This document shows, one piece after another, positions 50,860-58,893 of a stretch of 64,000 bases of DNA. The notes beneath the pieces are model-generated. The model was not told the origin of the DNA, made no database searches, and saw only the letters and a program-made list of their open reading frames with translations. Every line of letters starts with the position of its first letter. The first letter of the stretch is position 1. Source of the stretch: Chitinophagaceae bacterium. GTDB taxonomy: Bacteria; Bacteroidota; Bacteroidia; Chitinophagales; Chitinophagaceae. The stretch is taken from the NCBI GenBank assembly GCA_014879565.1, contig JACSRW010000032.1, positions 186,001 to 250,000 on the forward strand, given 5' to 3'. Made by a program: the position numbers and the translations under genes.

Positions 50860-51978
50860 ATGGAGCATACAGCAAGAAAATACAGTCAGTCAAAAGCTTT
50901 ATGGGCAATTACCCGTGCCAGCTTTAAAGCCATTTTCGCTCACCCAAGCGCCCTGATTTTCAGTATTCTTTTCCCGGTCATTTTTGTAATGATATTCGGG
51001 GCATTCGGGAACGGGGGCGGGGTAAGCTACCGCATTGCCCTGGCAGAAGCAGCCGATACCAATGACTTTTTTTATAAAGGGCTGTTGCAGATACCGGGGG
51101 TGAAAATTGTCAGTTACCCGGATTCGGCTTCACTGAAGAAAGACCTGATCAAAGGACGGCTCACGGCCATTCTGCGTATCACTAAAACTACCGACAGCAC
51201 GGAAAAACCACATTATACCGTGGGTATCCGGTCCACAACAGCCAGTTCCAATACCATTTACAGTTTTATCCCTGCCCTTGACCTGGTCAAACTGCAACTG
51301 GAAAAAGCCCTGAATGATGCCTATGTCAATTATGTGACCATAGAGGAACCGGTGATTGAGAAAGTAAGAAAATACCGGCAGATTGATTTTATCCTGCCCG
51401 GTCAGCTGGGCTTTTCTATTCTTTTTTCCACGTTGTTTGGCATCGCCTTTACTTTTTTTAACCTGAGGGAACAACTGGTGCTGAAGCGCTTTTATGCATC
51501 TCCGGTAAAAAAAATCCATATCCTGCTGGGGATTGGTATGAGCCGGCTTTTTTTCCAGGTTCTCAGTGTACTGGTCCTTATAGGTGTCGGATATTTCTTT
51601 ATGGATTTCACCCTGCAAAACGGGTTGCTGACCTTCCTTGAGATTATGCTGATGACCCTGCTGATGCTGTTTCTGCTGATGGGAGTCGGACTGATTTTCA
51701 GTTCTGTGGTGAAAAGTGATACCTCAATTCCCCTGCTTATAAACCTCTTCGGTTTTCCGCAAATGATGTTGTCCGGCACCTTTTTCCCTGTAGAAGTTTT
51801 TCCGGCATGGCTGCAGGAAATCTGCCGGGCTTTGCCGCTGACACAGTATAATGACGCCGTGCGGAAAATATCCTTTGAAGGCCTGAGCATCCTGGAATGC
51901 TGGAAGGAAATCGGAATCCTGGGAATCTGGATGCTGATTATTTATGCTATTACGGTTAAAGTGATTAAATGGGAATAA
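50860..51978 (+). CDS. ABC-2 type transporter permease
   Basis: The 372-residue protein has one N-terminal membrane segment (about 30-52), a large outside domain (about 60-175) and five more segments in the C-terminal half, the DrrB/YhhJ-type ABC-2 pattern. Landmarks are FSILFPVIFVMIFGAFGNGG, NLREQLVLKRFYASPVKK and LFGFPQMMLSGTFFPVEVFP followed by LPLTQYNDAVRKI. It needs an ATPase partner, but none is encoded in its neighbourhood, so the partner is elsewhere. It is followed after 13 bases by an SRPBCC-like gene. Confidence 0.88.
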   Translation: MEHTARKYSQSKALWAITRASFKAIFAHPSALIFSILFPVIFVMIFGAFGNGGGVSYRIALAEAADTNDFFYKGLLQIPGVKIVSYPDSASLKKDLIKGRLTAILRITKTTDSTEKPHYTVGIRSTTASSNTIYSFIPALDLVKLQLEKALNDAYVNYVTIEEPVIEKVRKYRQIDFILPGQLGFSILFSTLFGIAFTFFNLREQLVLKRFYASPVKKIHILLGIGMSRLFFQVLSVLVLIGVGYFFMDFTLQNGLLTFLEIMLMTLLMLFLLMGVGLIFSSVVKSDTSIPLLINLFGFPQMMLSGTFFPVEVFPAWLQEICRALPLTQYNDAVRKISFEGLSILECWKEIGILGIWMLIIYAITVKVIKWE

Positions 51979-51991
51979 CAACTTGTTGTAA

Positions 51992-52483
51992 ATGAGACTG
52001 ATAAAACTGGCCCTGCTCAGCTTTGTGTTTTTCTTCCTGCTGATTACAGGCATTTCACTTTTTTTTCCTTCGCATATCCGCATTTCCAAGGCAATTGATA
52101 TCGCTCACTCCGCGGATTCAGTCCGGAAGGAAATCAGTGATCCGGGCCGCTGGAAGAACTGGTATCCCGGGGCAGATAGCCTTTCGCTCTATGAAGAGCA
52201 GGGACAGGTGAAAGGCATCCGGATGCCCGGCAACCAGGTACTGCTTGTAAGGACTGTGACTGACAGCAGTATAACAGCTGGTCACGGACCCTCCGGATCA
52301 GACCGGGCTTCCATGGGCTGGAATCTTATGCCGGCAGGCAAAAACGGGGTAACCGTTCAGTGGTACATGGACTTTCGCCTGCGCTGGTACCCCTGGGAAA
52401 AATTTTCCGGTCTTTTACTTGAAAAGCGTTACGGACCGCTCATGGAGCAGGGGCTGGCCCGTCTCAAAAAACAACTGAACTAA
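51992..52483 (+). CDS. Membrane-anchored SRPBCC-like protein
   Basis: The 163-residue protein begins with one hydrophobic segment (about 5-25, LALLSFVFFFLLITGISLFF) and continues with an SRPBCC/polyketide-cyclase-like domain: DIAHSADSVRKEISDPGRWKN-type first helix with the typical P-x-x-W-x-x-W pattern (GRWKNWYPG) and a C-terminal long helix (RYGPLMEQGLARLKKQL). SRPBCC domains bind hydrophobic ligands. It probably lies in the periplasm, anchored by its N-terminus. It may be co-transcribed with the upstream permease. Confidence 0.75.
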   Translation: MRLIKLALLSFVFFFLLITGISLFFPSHIRISKAIDIAHSADSVRKEISDPGRWKNWYPGADSLSLYEEQGQVKGIRMPGNQVLLVRTVTDSSITAGHGPSGSDRASMGWNLMPAGKNGVTVQWYMDFRLRWYPWEKFSGLLLEKRYGPLMEQGLARLKKQLN

Positions 52484-52532
52484 ACAGTTTCTTCCTAACT
52501 TAGGTATACATATTCACCTCAAAAAAACAGGT

Positions 52533-53027
52533 ATGAAAAAAGTACTACTCCTTTTAACCGTTTTTGCCTTTTTCAGTTGCCAGGGTCAGTCCTCCGGCCG
52601 AAAAAGCCCTCATGATACTGTTCAGTCAGCCAAAGCCACCGTTACCTACGGCAGGCCCTATAAAAAGGGACGGGTGGTTTTTGGTGAATTGGAAAAATAC
52701 GGCAAAGTATGGCGTGTCGGCGCTGATGAAGCTACCACCATCAGTTTTCCGAAAGATGTGAATTTTGGCGGTACCCCGGTTAAAGCAGGCACCTATACAC
52801 TCTTTGCAATACCCGGTGAAACAGAATGGTCTGTCATTCTGAACAGCCAGCTGGGTCAATGGGGCGCATACGGGTATGAAAAGATTAAAGACAAAAATGT
52901 GGCGCTGATAAAAACAGTTCCGCAGCAGACAGATACTGTGGTAGAGCAACTGACTATCCGGTTTATAGAATCAGGCGCCCTCGTCATTGAATGGGATAAA
53001 ACCCGGGTGGTTGTTTCTCTGGAATAA
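52533..53027 (+). CDS. DUF2911 lipoprotein
   Basis: The 164-residue protein has a lipoprotein signal (LLLLTVFAFFSC, Cys at 16) and a DUF2911 domain: KATVTYGRPYKKGRVVFGEL, YGKVWRVGADEATTISFPKD and KAGTYTLFAIPGETEWSVIL, with the WGAYGY motif later. DUF2911 is frequent in Bacteroidota; its function is unknown. Its stop is 16 bases before the next start. Confidence 0.92.
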   Translation: MKKVLLLLTVFAFFSCQGQSSGRKSPHDTVQSAKATVTYGRPYKKGRVVFGELEKYGKVWRVGADEATTISFPKDVNFGGTPVKAGTYTLFAIPGETEWSVILNSQLGQWGAYGYEKIKDKNVALIKTVPQQTDTVVEQLTIRFIESGALVIEWDKTRVVVSLE

Positions 53028-53043
53028 TAATTATATACGGTAC

Positions 53044-53901
53044 ATGGGCTATATCAAAAAAATTACAGCCGGGTGTATATCCTTTCTTTTCTGGATACAC
53101 CCGGTTTTTTCGCAGGTGGAAACCGATACGGTATTTTACCCCCGAGACAGCGTGATTGAACTGCCGCCTGACCCCACGACCATTTTTTTCCAGGAAGGGG
53201 AGAAGATTAAAACACCCGATAAAGTCAGGCTCCGGCTTAAAAACAAAAAGCAACAGACACTGGCCGCTTTTTTTAAAGAACTGGGCTATGGAGATCCGGA
53301 CAGCCCGCAATTCATGGATCATGTACTGAGTGACCTGGACAATGACGGTAAAAAGGAATTACTGATCTGGAATTATACCGGAGGCGCCCATTGCTGCGAT
53401 GAGATCTGGCTATTCCGCCCCCTTGGTAACAGTCTTTACCAATACACCCATAAACTCTTTGCCGGAAATACACAGATTACAGCCGGGAAAGAATTTGTAT
53501 ATAATTTTCACGAACAACTGGGCTATTTTTTTACCTGTTTTGCCTGCGGATATGAAGACAGTACCGGCCGGCTTGTTCCGTTGGCTGCCGTTTCTCTCCG
53601 GTATCAGCAAGGCAAACTGCTGGTTCAGCCCGGTGATACAGCTCTGAAAAAGATCATTAACGCGAACCTTTCCCTGCTGGGCAGCCGGCCTTTTCAGGCC
53701 CTGGATGAGGAGTGGTCACAGGATGATGGCTGGCGCAAAGAAATCGCCCTTAACCTGGCTGTATTTTATTATAGTTTCGGCAGGAACCTGTCTGCGACCC
53801 GCCAGCTTTTTCTCAAACATTACCGGCACCCGGATGCAGTAAGGTTCTGGGACCGTTTCCGGGAGCAAATCCGGTATATCCGCACGCAAAATGATTTCTG
53901 A
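53044..53901 (+). CDS. Secreted protein with EF-hand-like DxDNDGKKEL loop
   Basis: The 285-residue protein has a signal peptide (KKITAGCISFLFWIHPVFSQ). Around residue 100 is the motif LSDLDNDGKKELLIW followed by TGGAHCCDEIWLF. D-x-D-x-D-G-x-x-E loops bind calcium in FG-GAP/VCBS-type repeats; the CC pair just after is typical of a family of uncharacterised secreted proteins. The remainder has no motif I know. The ATG at 53044 gives a good signal peptide; an upstream in-frame start at 52987 lies inside the DUF2911 gene. Confidence 0.7.
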   Translation: MGYIKKITAGCISFLFWIHPVFSQVETDTVFYPRDSVIELPPDPTTIFFQEGEKIKTPDKVRLRLKNKKQQTLAAFFKELGYGDPDSPQFMDHVLSDLDNDGKKELLIWNYTGGAHCCDEIWLFRPLGNSLYQYTHKLFAGNTQITAGKEFVYNFHEQLGYFFTCFACGYEDSTGRLVPLAAVSLRYQQGKLLVQPGDTALKKIINANLSLLGSRPFQALDEEWSQDDGWRKEIALNLAVFYYSFGRNLSATRQLFLKHYRHPDAVRFWDRFREQIRYIRTQNDF

Positions 53902-53949
53902 TGCCGTGCAACGCTCCGGGATTTCCCCCTGTCAGTCATACAGTATAAG

Positions 53950-54513
53950 ATGACGGATGATCGCCAATTGGTAAGGAACTGCCTGAAAGGCCAGGCCGCA
54001 GCTCAAAAAGAACTCTACGAGAGATTCGCCGGGCTGATGATGGGTATATGCTACCGCTATACCAAATCGGTGACCGATGCGGAAGATGTTTTACAGGACG
54101 GATTTGTAAAAGTATTCAGACAGCTTCACAGTTTCAGATTTGATGGTGAACTGGGCGCCTGGATCAGGCGGATAATGGTTAATACGGCCATAAATTACCT
54201 GAAAAAACACAGTGGGTACCGTGCTGAACTTTCCTTTGACGCCCATGACAACCTGCATCCTGTTTCGGAAGAAGATGCGGAATTAAAACTGACTGCAAAA
54301 GAACTGGCGGAACTGATCCGGCAACTTCCTACAGGATATCAGACCATCTTTAACCTGCATGCGGTGGAAGGCTTCACTCATGTTGAAATCGGGCAGATGC
54401 TGGGTATTTCAGACGGCACTTCCCGCTCCCAATATGCCAGGGCCCGCCAGTTGCTGCTCAGCTGGATGGAAAAAAATGAGATGACAAAAAACAAGTTGTA
54501 TGCGGGAAAATGA
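53950..54513 (+). CDS. ECF RNA polymerase sigma factor
   Basis: The 187-residue protein has sigma region 2 (LYERFAGLMMGICYRYTKSV, DAEDVLQDGFVKVFRQL, GAWIRRIMVNTAINYLKKH) and region 4 (LIRQLPTGYQTIFNLHAVEG, EIGQMLGISDGTSRSQYARA). It has no extra domains, as usual for ECF factors. Its stop overlaps the start of the next gene by 14 bases, a typical sigma/anti-sigma arrangement. Confidence 0.95.
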   Translation: MTDDRQLVRNCLKGQAAAQKELYERFAGLMMGICYRYTKSVTDAEDVLQDGFVKVFRQLHSFRFDGELGAWIRRIMVNTAINYLKKHSGYRAELSFDAHDNLHPVSEEDAELKLTAKELAELIRQLPTGYQTIFNLHAVEGFTHVEIGQMLGISDGTSRSQYARARQLLLSWMEKNEMTKNKLYAGK

Positions 54514-55978
54514 ATTTGAAAAAGGGGTTAAAAAGACCATGGGGGATTTTCACCTGCAGCCCTCCGCCAGCGTCTGGCCGGAAGTGGAACGACGCATCCG
54601 CGATAGAAGAAGGCGAAGGGGATTCGTTTTCTGGTTCAGTCTTTCCGGGCTGCTCCTGGCCGGTCTGGCAGGTTGGTGGTGGCTGGGAGAAACCGGGCAA
54701 AAAAGAACTGCCTCCCATGCGGTCCATACCCAAAAACAGGTTTTTTCGCCGGCGACGAATGCGGAAAAGAGTAGTTACGCTGCTGAGAAGATTACAGAAA
54801 CAGCAAGTTCCGGTGATAAAAGCGTAACAACAGATACGAAAAACAGGGTGGAGAAAGGAACAATTTTGTACAAAAAAAGTACGGAAAAAGAGATTACACC
54901 CGTAAGCATAAAGAATCCGGGTCTTACCGCAAAGCCGGAACCGTCCCGGACGAATCACCGGCAAACAGGTAATCCGAAAAACAACAGCCGGCCCGTTAAC
55001 AAGAAGCCTGTTTCGCTTCCCGGAGTCTTACAGTCAAAACAGGAAGGGGAGCAAATAACCCCTGCATTATCAAATAAGCAAAACGTGGCAGCACGAAAAC
55101 CTGAAGGTGCAGATACAGCTGTTGCAATAAACAGTGAAAAGACAACTCCTGTGGGATTTACGGCAATCCCGGATACGGTCCGGAAGCTTGATATGGTACA
55201 AAAAAATGATTCCATCGCAATCAATGAAACAGCTGCCGGAAAAAGCAGCCAAAAGAAGAAGTCAGCCTGGGAAAAAGGGCTGTACCTGTCGGTAGGAAGA
55301 GCCGTTCTTACTGAGGGACTGGGAACTTTCGGCCAGAAAAGCATGGAATTTCAGAGTGGGGGAACGGTGTCAAATCCCGGCAATAGCAATATGAGTTATG
55401 CTGACAGTGTAGCGCTTACCGGAACCCACCTGCAGGCGGGATTTTATATACGGAGATACAGCGGAAAAAGAACCAGCTTCTCCCTTGGACTGGGCGGAGC
55501 TGTCTATGCCACCCGGCAGCGCACCGGAAATTATGTGGATACCAACCGGGCCGTGAGTTTTTACCAGCTTTCCGCCACCAGCGGGGGGTATTACCAGGCG
55601 GCCGGTTCCCGTCGTTATACTAACCGTTATATTTACCTGCAGACCCCCCTTTTCTGGCACTGGCAACTGAACAAGGGCAGGGATTTTCCCCTCATGGAAT
55701 GGGAATCGGGACTAATCCCCTCTTTCCTGGCCGGGTCGAGGGCACTGGTATATGACCCGGTTAATCATATTTTCTTCCGGGAAAAATCTGTGTATAACCG
55801 GTTCGGCCTGGCTGCACAAACCGGACTTAACCTGACTTTATTCCCCGAAAGCAAACACCCTTTGCGGGCTGGCCTTTATTATAATTACCATTTCAGCCAA
55901 TTGCAAAAAACCCGGCCTCCGGCTTTCAATCACCTAAGCGGCTGGGGACTGCAGCTGCGCTGGATTATTTCTAAATAA
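54500..55978 (+). CDS. Probable dual-membrane-spanning anti-sigma factor with outer membrane barrel
   Basis: The 492-residue protein combines three parts: a basic cytoplasmic N-terminus (1-40, ending RRIRDRRRRR), one inner-membrane span (41-62, GFVFWFSLSGLLLAGLAGWW), a long Lys/Ser/Thr/Pro-rich low-complexity linker (about 63-255), and a C-terminal beta-barrel-like domain (about 256-492, GLYLSVGRAVLTEGLG to LQLRWIISK). One polypeptide would then span both membranes. I recall that anti-sigma factors of this architecture, called Dma, were reported in Bacteroides; this is from memory. It overlaps the ECF sigma gene by 14 bases, so it is probably its anti-sigma factor. Confidence 0.8.
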   Translation: MRENEFEKGVKKTMGDFHLQPSASVWPEVERRIRDRRRRRGFVFWFSLSGLLLAGLAGWWWLGETGQKRTASHAVHTQKQVFSPATNAEKSSYAAEKITETASSGDKSVTTDTKNRVEKGTILYKKSTEKEITPVSIKNPGLTAKPEPSRTNHRQTGNPKNNSRPVNKKPVSLPGVLQSKQEGEQITPALSNKQNVAARKPEGADTAVAINSEKTTPVGFTAIPDTVRKLDMVQKNDSIAINETAAGKSSQKKKSAWEKGLYLSVGRAVLTEGLGTFGQKSMEFQSGGTVSNPGNSNMSYADSVALTGTHLQAGFYIRRYSGKRTSFSLGLGGAVYATRQRTGNYVDTNRAVSFYQLSATSGGYYQAAGSRRYTNRYIYLQTPLFWHWQLNKGRDFPLMEWESGLIPSFLAGSRALVYDPVNHIFFREKSVYNRFGLAAQTGLNLTLFPESKHPLRAGLYYNYHFSQLQKTRPPAFNHLSGWGLQLRWIISK

Positions 55979-56027
55979 GCTGCAACGGTATCGGTTGCGG
56001 CATTGTCAGAACTTCAAAGCCATTACA

Positions 56028-57275
56028 ATGCGAAAATTATCCTTCCTTTTTTTATTGTCGGTCCTGCTGCTGGGACAGTCCTGCCTTAAAGATTCGGTGA
56101 GATATACCTATACAATTGCTACGCCTGTATATAAAGAGAAGGCAGAAGTATATGCCAATATCCGTTCCAATGCCGCGGTGCTGCCCGAAAATCCGGGTAA
56201 AATATACCTGTATGGCAATTATATATTTCTCAGCGAAGTGGATAAAGGCGTACATATTATTGATAACAGCAACCCGGCACAGCCGGTGTTCAAAGCCTTT
56301 ATCAATATCCCGGGCAATCTGGATATGGCTGTAAAAGGGAATATCCTTTATGCAGACCTGTACACAGACCTGGTGGTCGTAGACATATCCGATCCACTGA
56401 ACGCACGGTTTGTGAAACATATTCCTCAGGTATTTCCGTACAGGAATTACGGTGGCTATTTTATTGCTGACAGTAACCGGATAATTGTAGACTGGATCCG
56501 GAAAGACACAACCGTGGATTATGATATGTATATGGGCTGGTATAAATCGGAAGTCATGCTCTATTCCGCTGTCAGCAATACAAACGCCCAGGGAGGGACC
56601 GCAGCAGTCAATCCCACCGGTGTAGGTGGTTCCATGGCCCGTTTCGGACTGGTGAATGATTATCTCTATTGTATTGATAATAACCAGTTGCACAGTTTTG
56701 ATATTGGCAACAGTGCTGATCCGGTACGCACTGCCAGTACCAGTATCGGCTGGGATATTGAAACCCTGTATCCCTTCCGGAATAAACTTTTCATTGGTTC
56801 TGCCACAGGCATGTTTATCTATGATATCAGTAACCCCGCCAGCCCGGCACGGGAGGGCCAGTTCGTTCATGCCCGCGCCTGTGATCCGGTGATTACTGAT
56901 GGTAATTACGCCTATGTTACACTGCGGGATGGGACCACCTGTACCGGCACCAGTAATCAACTGGACGTCGTGGATGTAAACAACATGTCATCGCCCTTCC
57001 TGCTTAAAAGTTACAATATGACCCATCCGCACGGGCTTTCCAAAGCGGGTAACCTGCTGTTTATCTGCGATGGCCGTGACGGGCTTAAAGTTTATGATGC
57101 CGCCCAACCCGGTAACCTGCAGCTGAAAAAACATTTCCGGGGGCTGGAAACCTTTGATGCCATTGCCTGGAATAATAACCTGATCGTGGTGGCCAAAGAG
57201 GGACTTTGTCAGTACGATATCAGTAACCCGGAGAATATCACCGAACGCAGCAGGATACCTGTACGCGGTAACTAA
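56028..57275 (+). CDS. LVIVD-repeat lipoprotein (beta-propeller)
   Basis: The 415-residue protein has a lipoprotein signal (LLSVLLLGQSC, Cys near 18). The body holds LVIVD-type repeats: GVHIIDNSNPAQPVF, LVVVDISDPLNARFV, MFIYDISNPASPAREG, LDVVDVNNMSSPFLL, LKVYDAAQPGNLQ and LCQYDISNPENITE. These form a beta-propeller on the cell surface or in the periplasm. The ATG at 56028 gives the signal; the upstream in-frame ATG at 55995 adds residues that look non-coding. It follows the anti-sigma gene by 49 bases and is likely part of the same operon. Confidence 0.9.
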   Translation: MRKLSFLFLLSVLLLGQSCLKDSVRYTYTIATPVYKEKAEVYANIRSNAAVLPENPGKIYLYGNYIFLSEVDKGVHIIDNSNPAQPVFKAFINIPGNLDMAVKGNILYADLYTDLVVVDISDPLNARFVKHIPQVFPYRNYGGYFIADSNRIIVDWIRKDTTVDYDMYMGWYKSEVMLYSAVSNTNAQGGTAAVNPTGVGGSMARFGLVNDYLYCIDNNQLHSFDIGNSADPVRTASTSIGWDIETLYPFRNKLFIGSATGMFIYDISNPASPAREGQFVHARACDPVITDGNYAYVTLRDGTTCTGTSNQLDVVDVNNMSSPFLLKSYNMTHPHGLSKAGNLLFICDGRDGLKVYDAAQPGNLQLKKHFRGLETFDAIAWNNNLIVVAKEGLCQYDISNPENITERSRIPVRGN

Positions 57276-57281
57276 AAAATC

Positions 57282-57851
57282 ATGAAAAAAATTGTCTTTC
57301 TGACTTTATTCTTTATGCCGGGTTTGAATCTGCCGGCACAGCAAAAAATCCGCTTCTCCACCGATAACAGCCTTGGATTGCTTGTCGGGGCGTCCGGTCA
57401 GGCACCCGTCATCCAGACGATAAACGGGGTAAGCTTTGGCCGGTGGTTCACCGGTATCGGTACGGGACTGGACTGGTATCATACAAGAAGCATTCCGTTA
57501 TTTTTCCATACAGCCCGGTATTTTCCATTGCAGGAAAGAAGAAAACTGGTTTTCTCATCAGGTATTGGACTTAATTTCCCCTGGATAGGGCAGGGCATGC
57601 GAAACGGGGGATGGGGCAGTACAGACTGGAAATATGATACCGGGCTTTACTGGAATGCCGGTTTCGGTTACAGATTTCCGGTAGGGAAAAACAGGGATGG
57701 CTTCCTGTTGCAACTGGGCTTTAATCAGAAAGTGCATAAAGAAGAAGTAACGGTTGTATATCCCTGTTTTGTTCCACCCTGTCCCGAAAGCAGGGAAGCC
57801 TTCAGGTACACCCTGCGCAGCCTGGCTTTACGGTTTGGCTGGGGGTTCTGA
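57282..57851 (+). CDS. Secreted outer-membrane-barrel-like protein
   Basis: The 189-residue protein has a signal peptide (MKKIVFLTLFFMPGLNLPAQ) and then alternating amphipathic strands (FTGIGTGLDWYHTRSIPLFF, LVFSSGIGLNFPWIGQG, GLYWNAGFGYRFPVG), ending in LALRFGWGF with a terminal aromatic residue. This suggests a small outer-membrane beta-barrel of about eight strands. It is the fourth gene of the sigma/anti-sigma operon, six bases after the LVIVD gene. Its last 24 bases overlap the convergent queG gene. Confidence 0.7.
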   Translation: MKKIVFLTLFFMPGLNLPAQQKIRFSTDNSLGLLVGASGQAPVIQTINGVSFGRWFTGIGTGLDWYHTRSIPLFFHTARYFPLQERRKLVFSSGIGLNFPWIGQGMRNGGWGSTDWKYDTGLYWNAGFGYRFPVGKNRDGFLLQLGFNQKVHKEEVTVVYPCFVPPCPESREAFRYTLRSLALRFGWGF

Positions 57852-58781
57852 ACCGGTGTACAAAAATTTCAGGTTCCGCTGTATCCCGCTCCATTTGGTT
57901 CTTTTCAGGGGCGATTCCCGGAAAACTTTCCGGAACTGCTCCTCTGTCATTTCCTGCCACTCCCGGGTAGTCAGGTTCAGAATTTCCGGTAAAGCCCGGA
58001 ATGCAGGTTCATTATGAGGCCGGGCAAAACGGTTCCAGGGACAAACATCCTGGCAGGTATCGCAGCCGAACATCCAGTTTTCAAAATTACCCCGCATTCT
58101 ATCCGGCAATAAGGCATCCCTGAGTTCAATCGTGAAGTAGGAAATACATTTGCTGCCATCCACCACTTTACCGGGTAGTATCGCGGAAGTAGGGCAGGCT
58201 TCCACACAACGGTTGCAACTGCCACAGAAATCTGTGGGGAAGGGAGGATCTGGTTCCAGTTCAAGATCTGTTATCAAAGTGGCAATAAAGAAGAAGGAAC
58301 CTGCCTGCTTTGTAATCAGGTTGCCGTTTTTGCCGATCCATCCGAGGCCGCTTCTCCGGGCCCAGCTTCTTTCCAGCACCGGGGCGGAGTCAACAAAGCC
58401 CCTCCCGGTTATATCCCCGATTTCTACCCGGATATACTCCAGTAATGCCTGTAATTTTTCCCGGATCACCAGGTGGTAGTCGCGCCCCCATGCATATTTG
58501 GAAATACCGGGACTGTTTTCCTTTTGCTTTTCGGATGGGAAATAATTCAGCAATAATGTAATAACGGATCGGGCACCCGGCACCAGTTTTCTTGGATCCA
58601 CACGGAGATCAAAATGATTCTCCATATACTGCATATTTCCATGAAAGCCCTGCTTCAGCCAGGCTTCCAGCCTCCGGGCATCGTCATCCAACTGTTCCGC
58701 TATGGCAAATCTGCTATAATTGAAGCCCAGATCAAGGGCTTTTTGCCGGATCAGGTTGGTATTTCTTACAGAATTTCTCAA
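57828..58781 (-). CDS. queG: Epoxyqueuosine reductase
   Basis: The 317-residue protein has the QueG pattern: an N-terminal cobalamin-binding part with KQGFHGNMQYMENHFDLR, RSVITLLLNYFP and a LERSWARRSGLGWIGKNGNL segment, and two 4Fe-4S sites, CGSCNRCVEACPTSAI and CDTCQDVCPWNR. It reduces epoxyqueuosine to queuosine in tRNA. No ATG occurs in frame before the conserved N-terminus; the start is a TTG at 58781 (reading RNSVRNTNLIRQKA). It converges with and overlaps the preceding barrel gene. Confidence 0.94.
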   Translation of the reverse strand: MRNSVRNTNLIRQKALDLGFNYSRFAIAEQLDDDARRLEAWLKQGFHGNMQYMENHFDLRVDPRKLVPGARSVITLLLNYFPSEKQKENSPGISKYAWGRDYHLVIREKLQALLEYIRVEIGDITGRGFVDSAPVLERSWARRSGLGWIGKNGNLITKQAGSFFFIATLITDLELEPDPPFPTDFCGSCNRCVEACPTSAILPGKVVDGSKCISYFTIELRDALLPDRMRGNFENWMFGCDTCQDVCPWNRFARPHNEPAFRALPEILNLTTREWQEMTEEQFRKVFRESPLKRTKWSGIQRNLKFLYTGSEPPAKP

Positions 58782-58827
58782 GTTTGCCTGCCTGTTAAAA
58801 ATTAGCCGGGGGGCTGATTTTTATCTG

Positions 58828-58858
58828 TTTGGTTTTTTTCCGATTTTGTGTAACATTG
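58828..58858 (+). promoter_or_regulatory. Promoter of the DUF3857 gene cluster
   Basis: TTTG (58828-58831) and TAACATTG (58851-58858), with a 19-base spacer, resemble the Bacteroidota -33 and -7 boxes with one mismatch in the second. The ATG is at 58894, so the leader is about 30 bases. Confidence 0.45.
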
Positions 58859-58893
58859 AACTTTATCCGTTCATTCAAATTAAACCCATCACT

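Noticed and set aside
58720-58893. N-terminal extension of the first DUF3857 gene
   Set aside because: The ATG at 58894 is followed by a normal signal peptide, while the extension overlaps the queG gene and lies upstream of the probable promoter.
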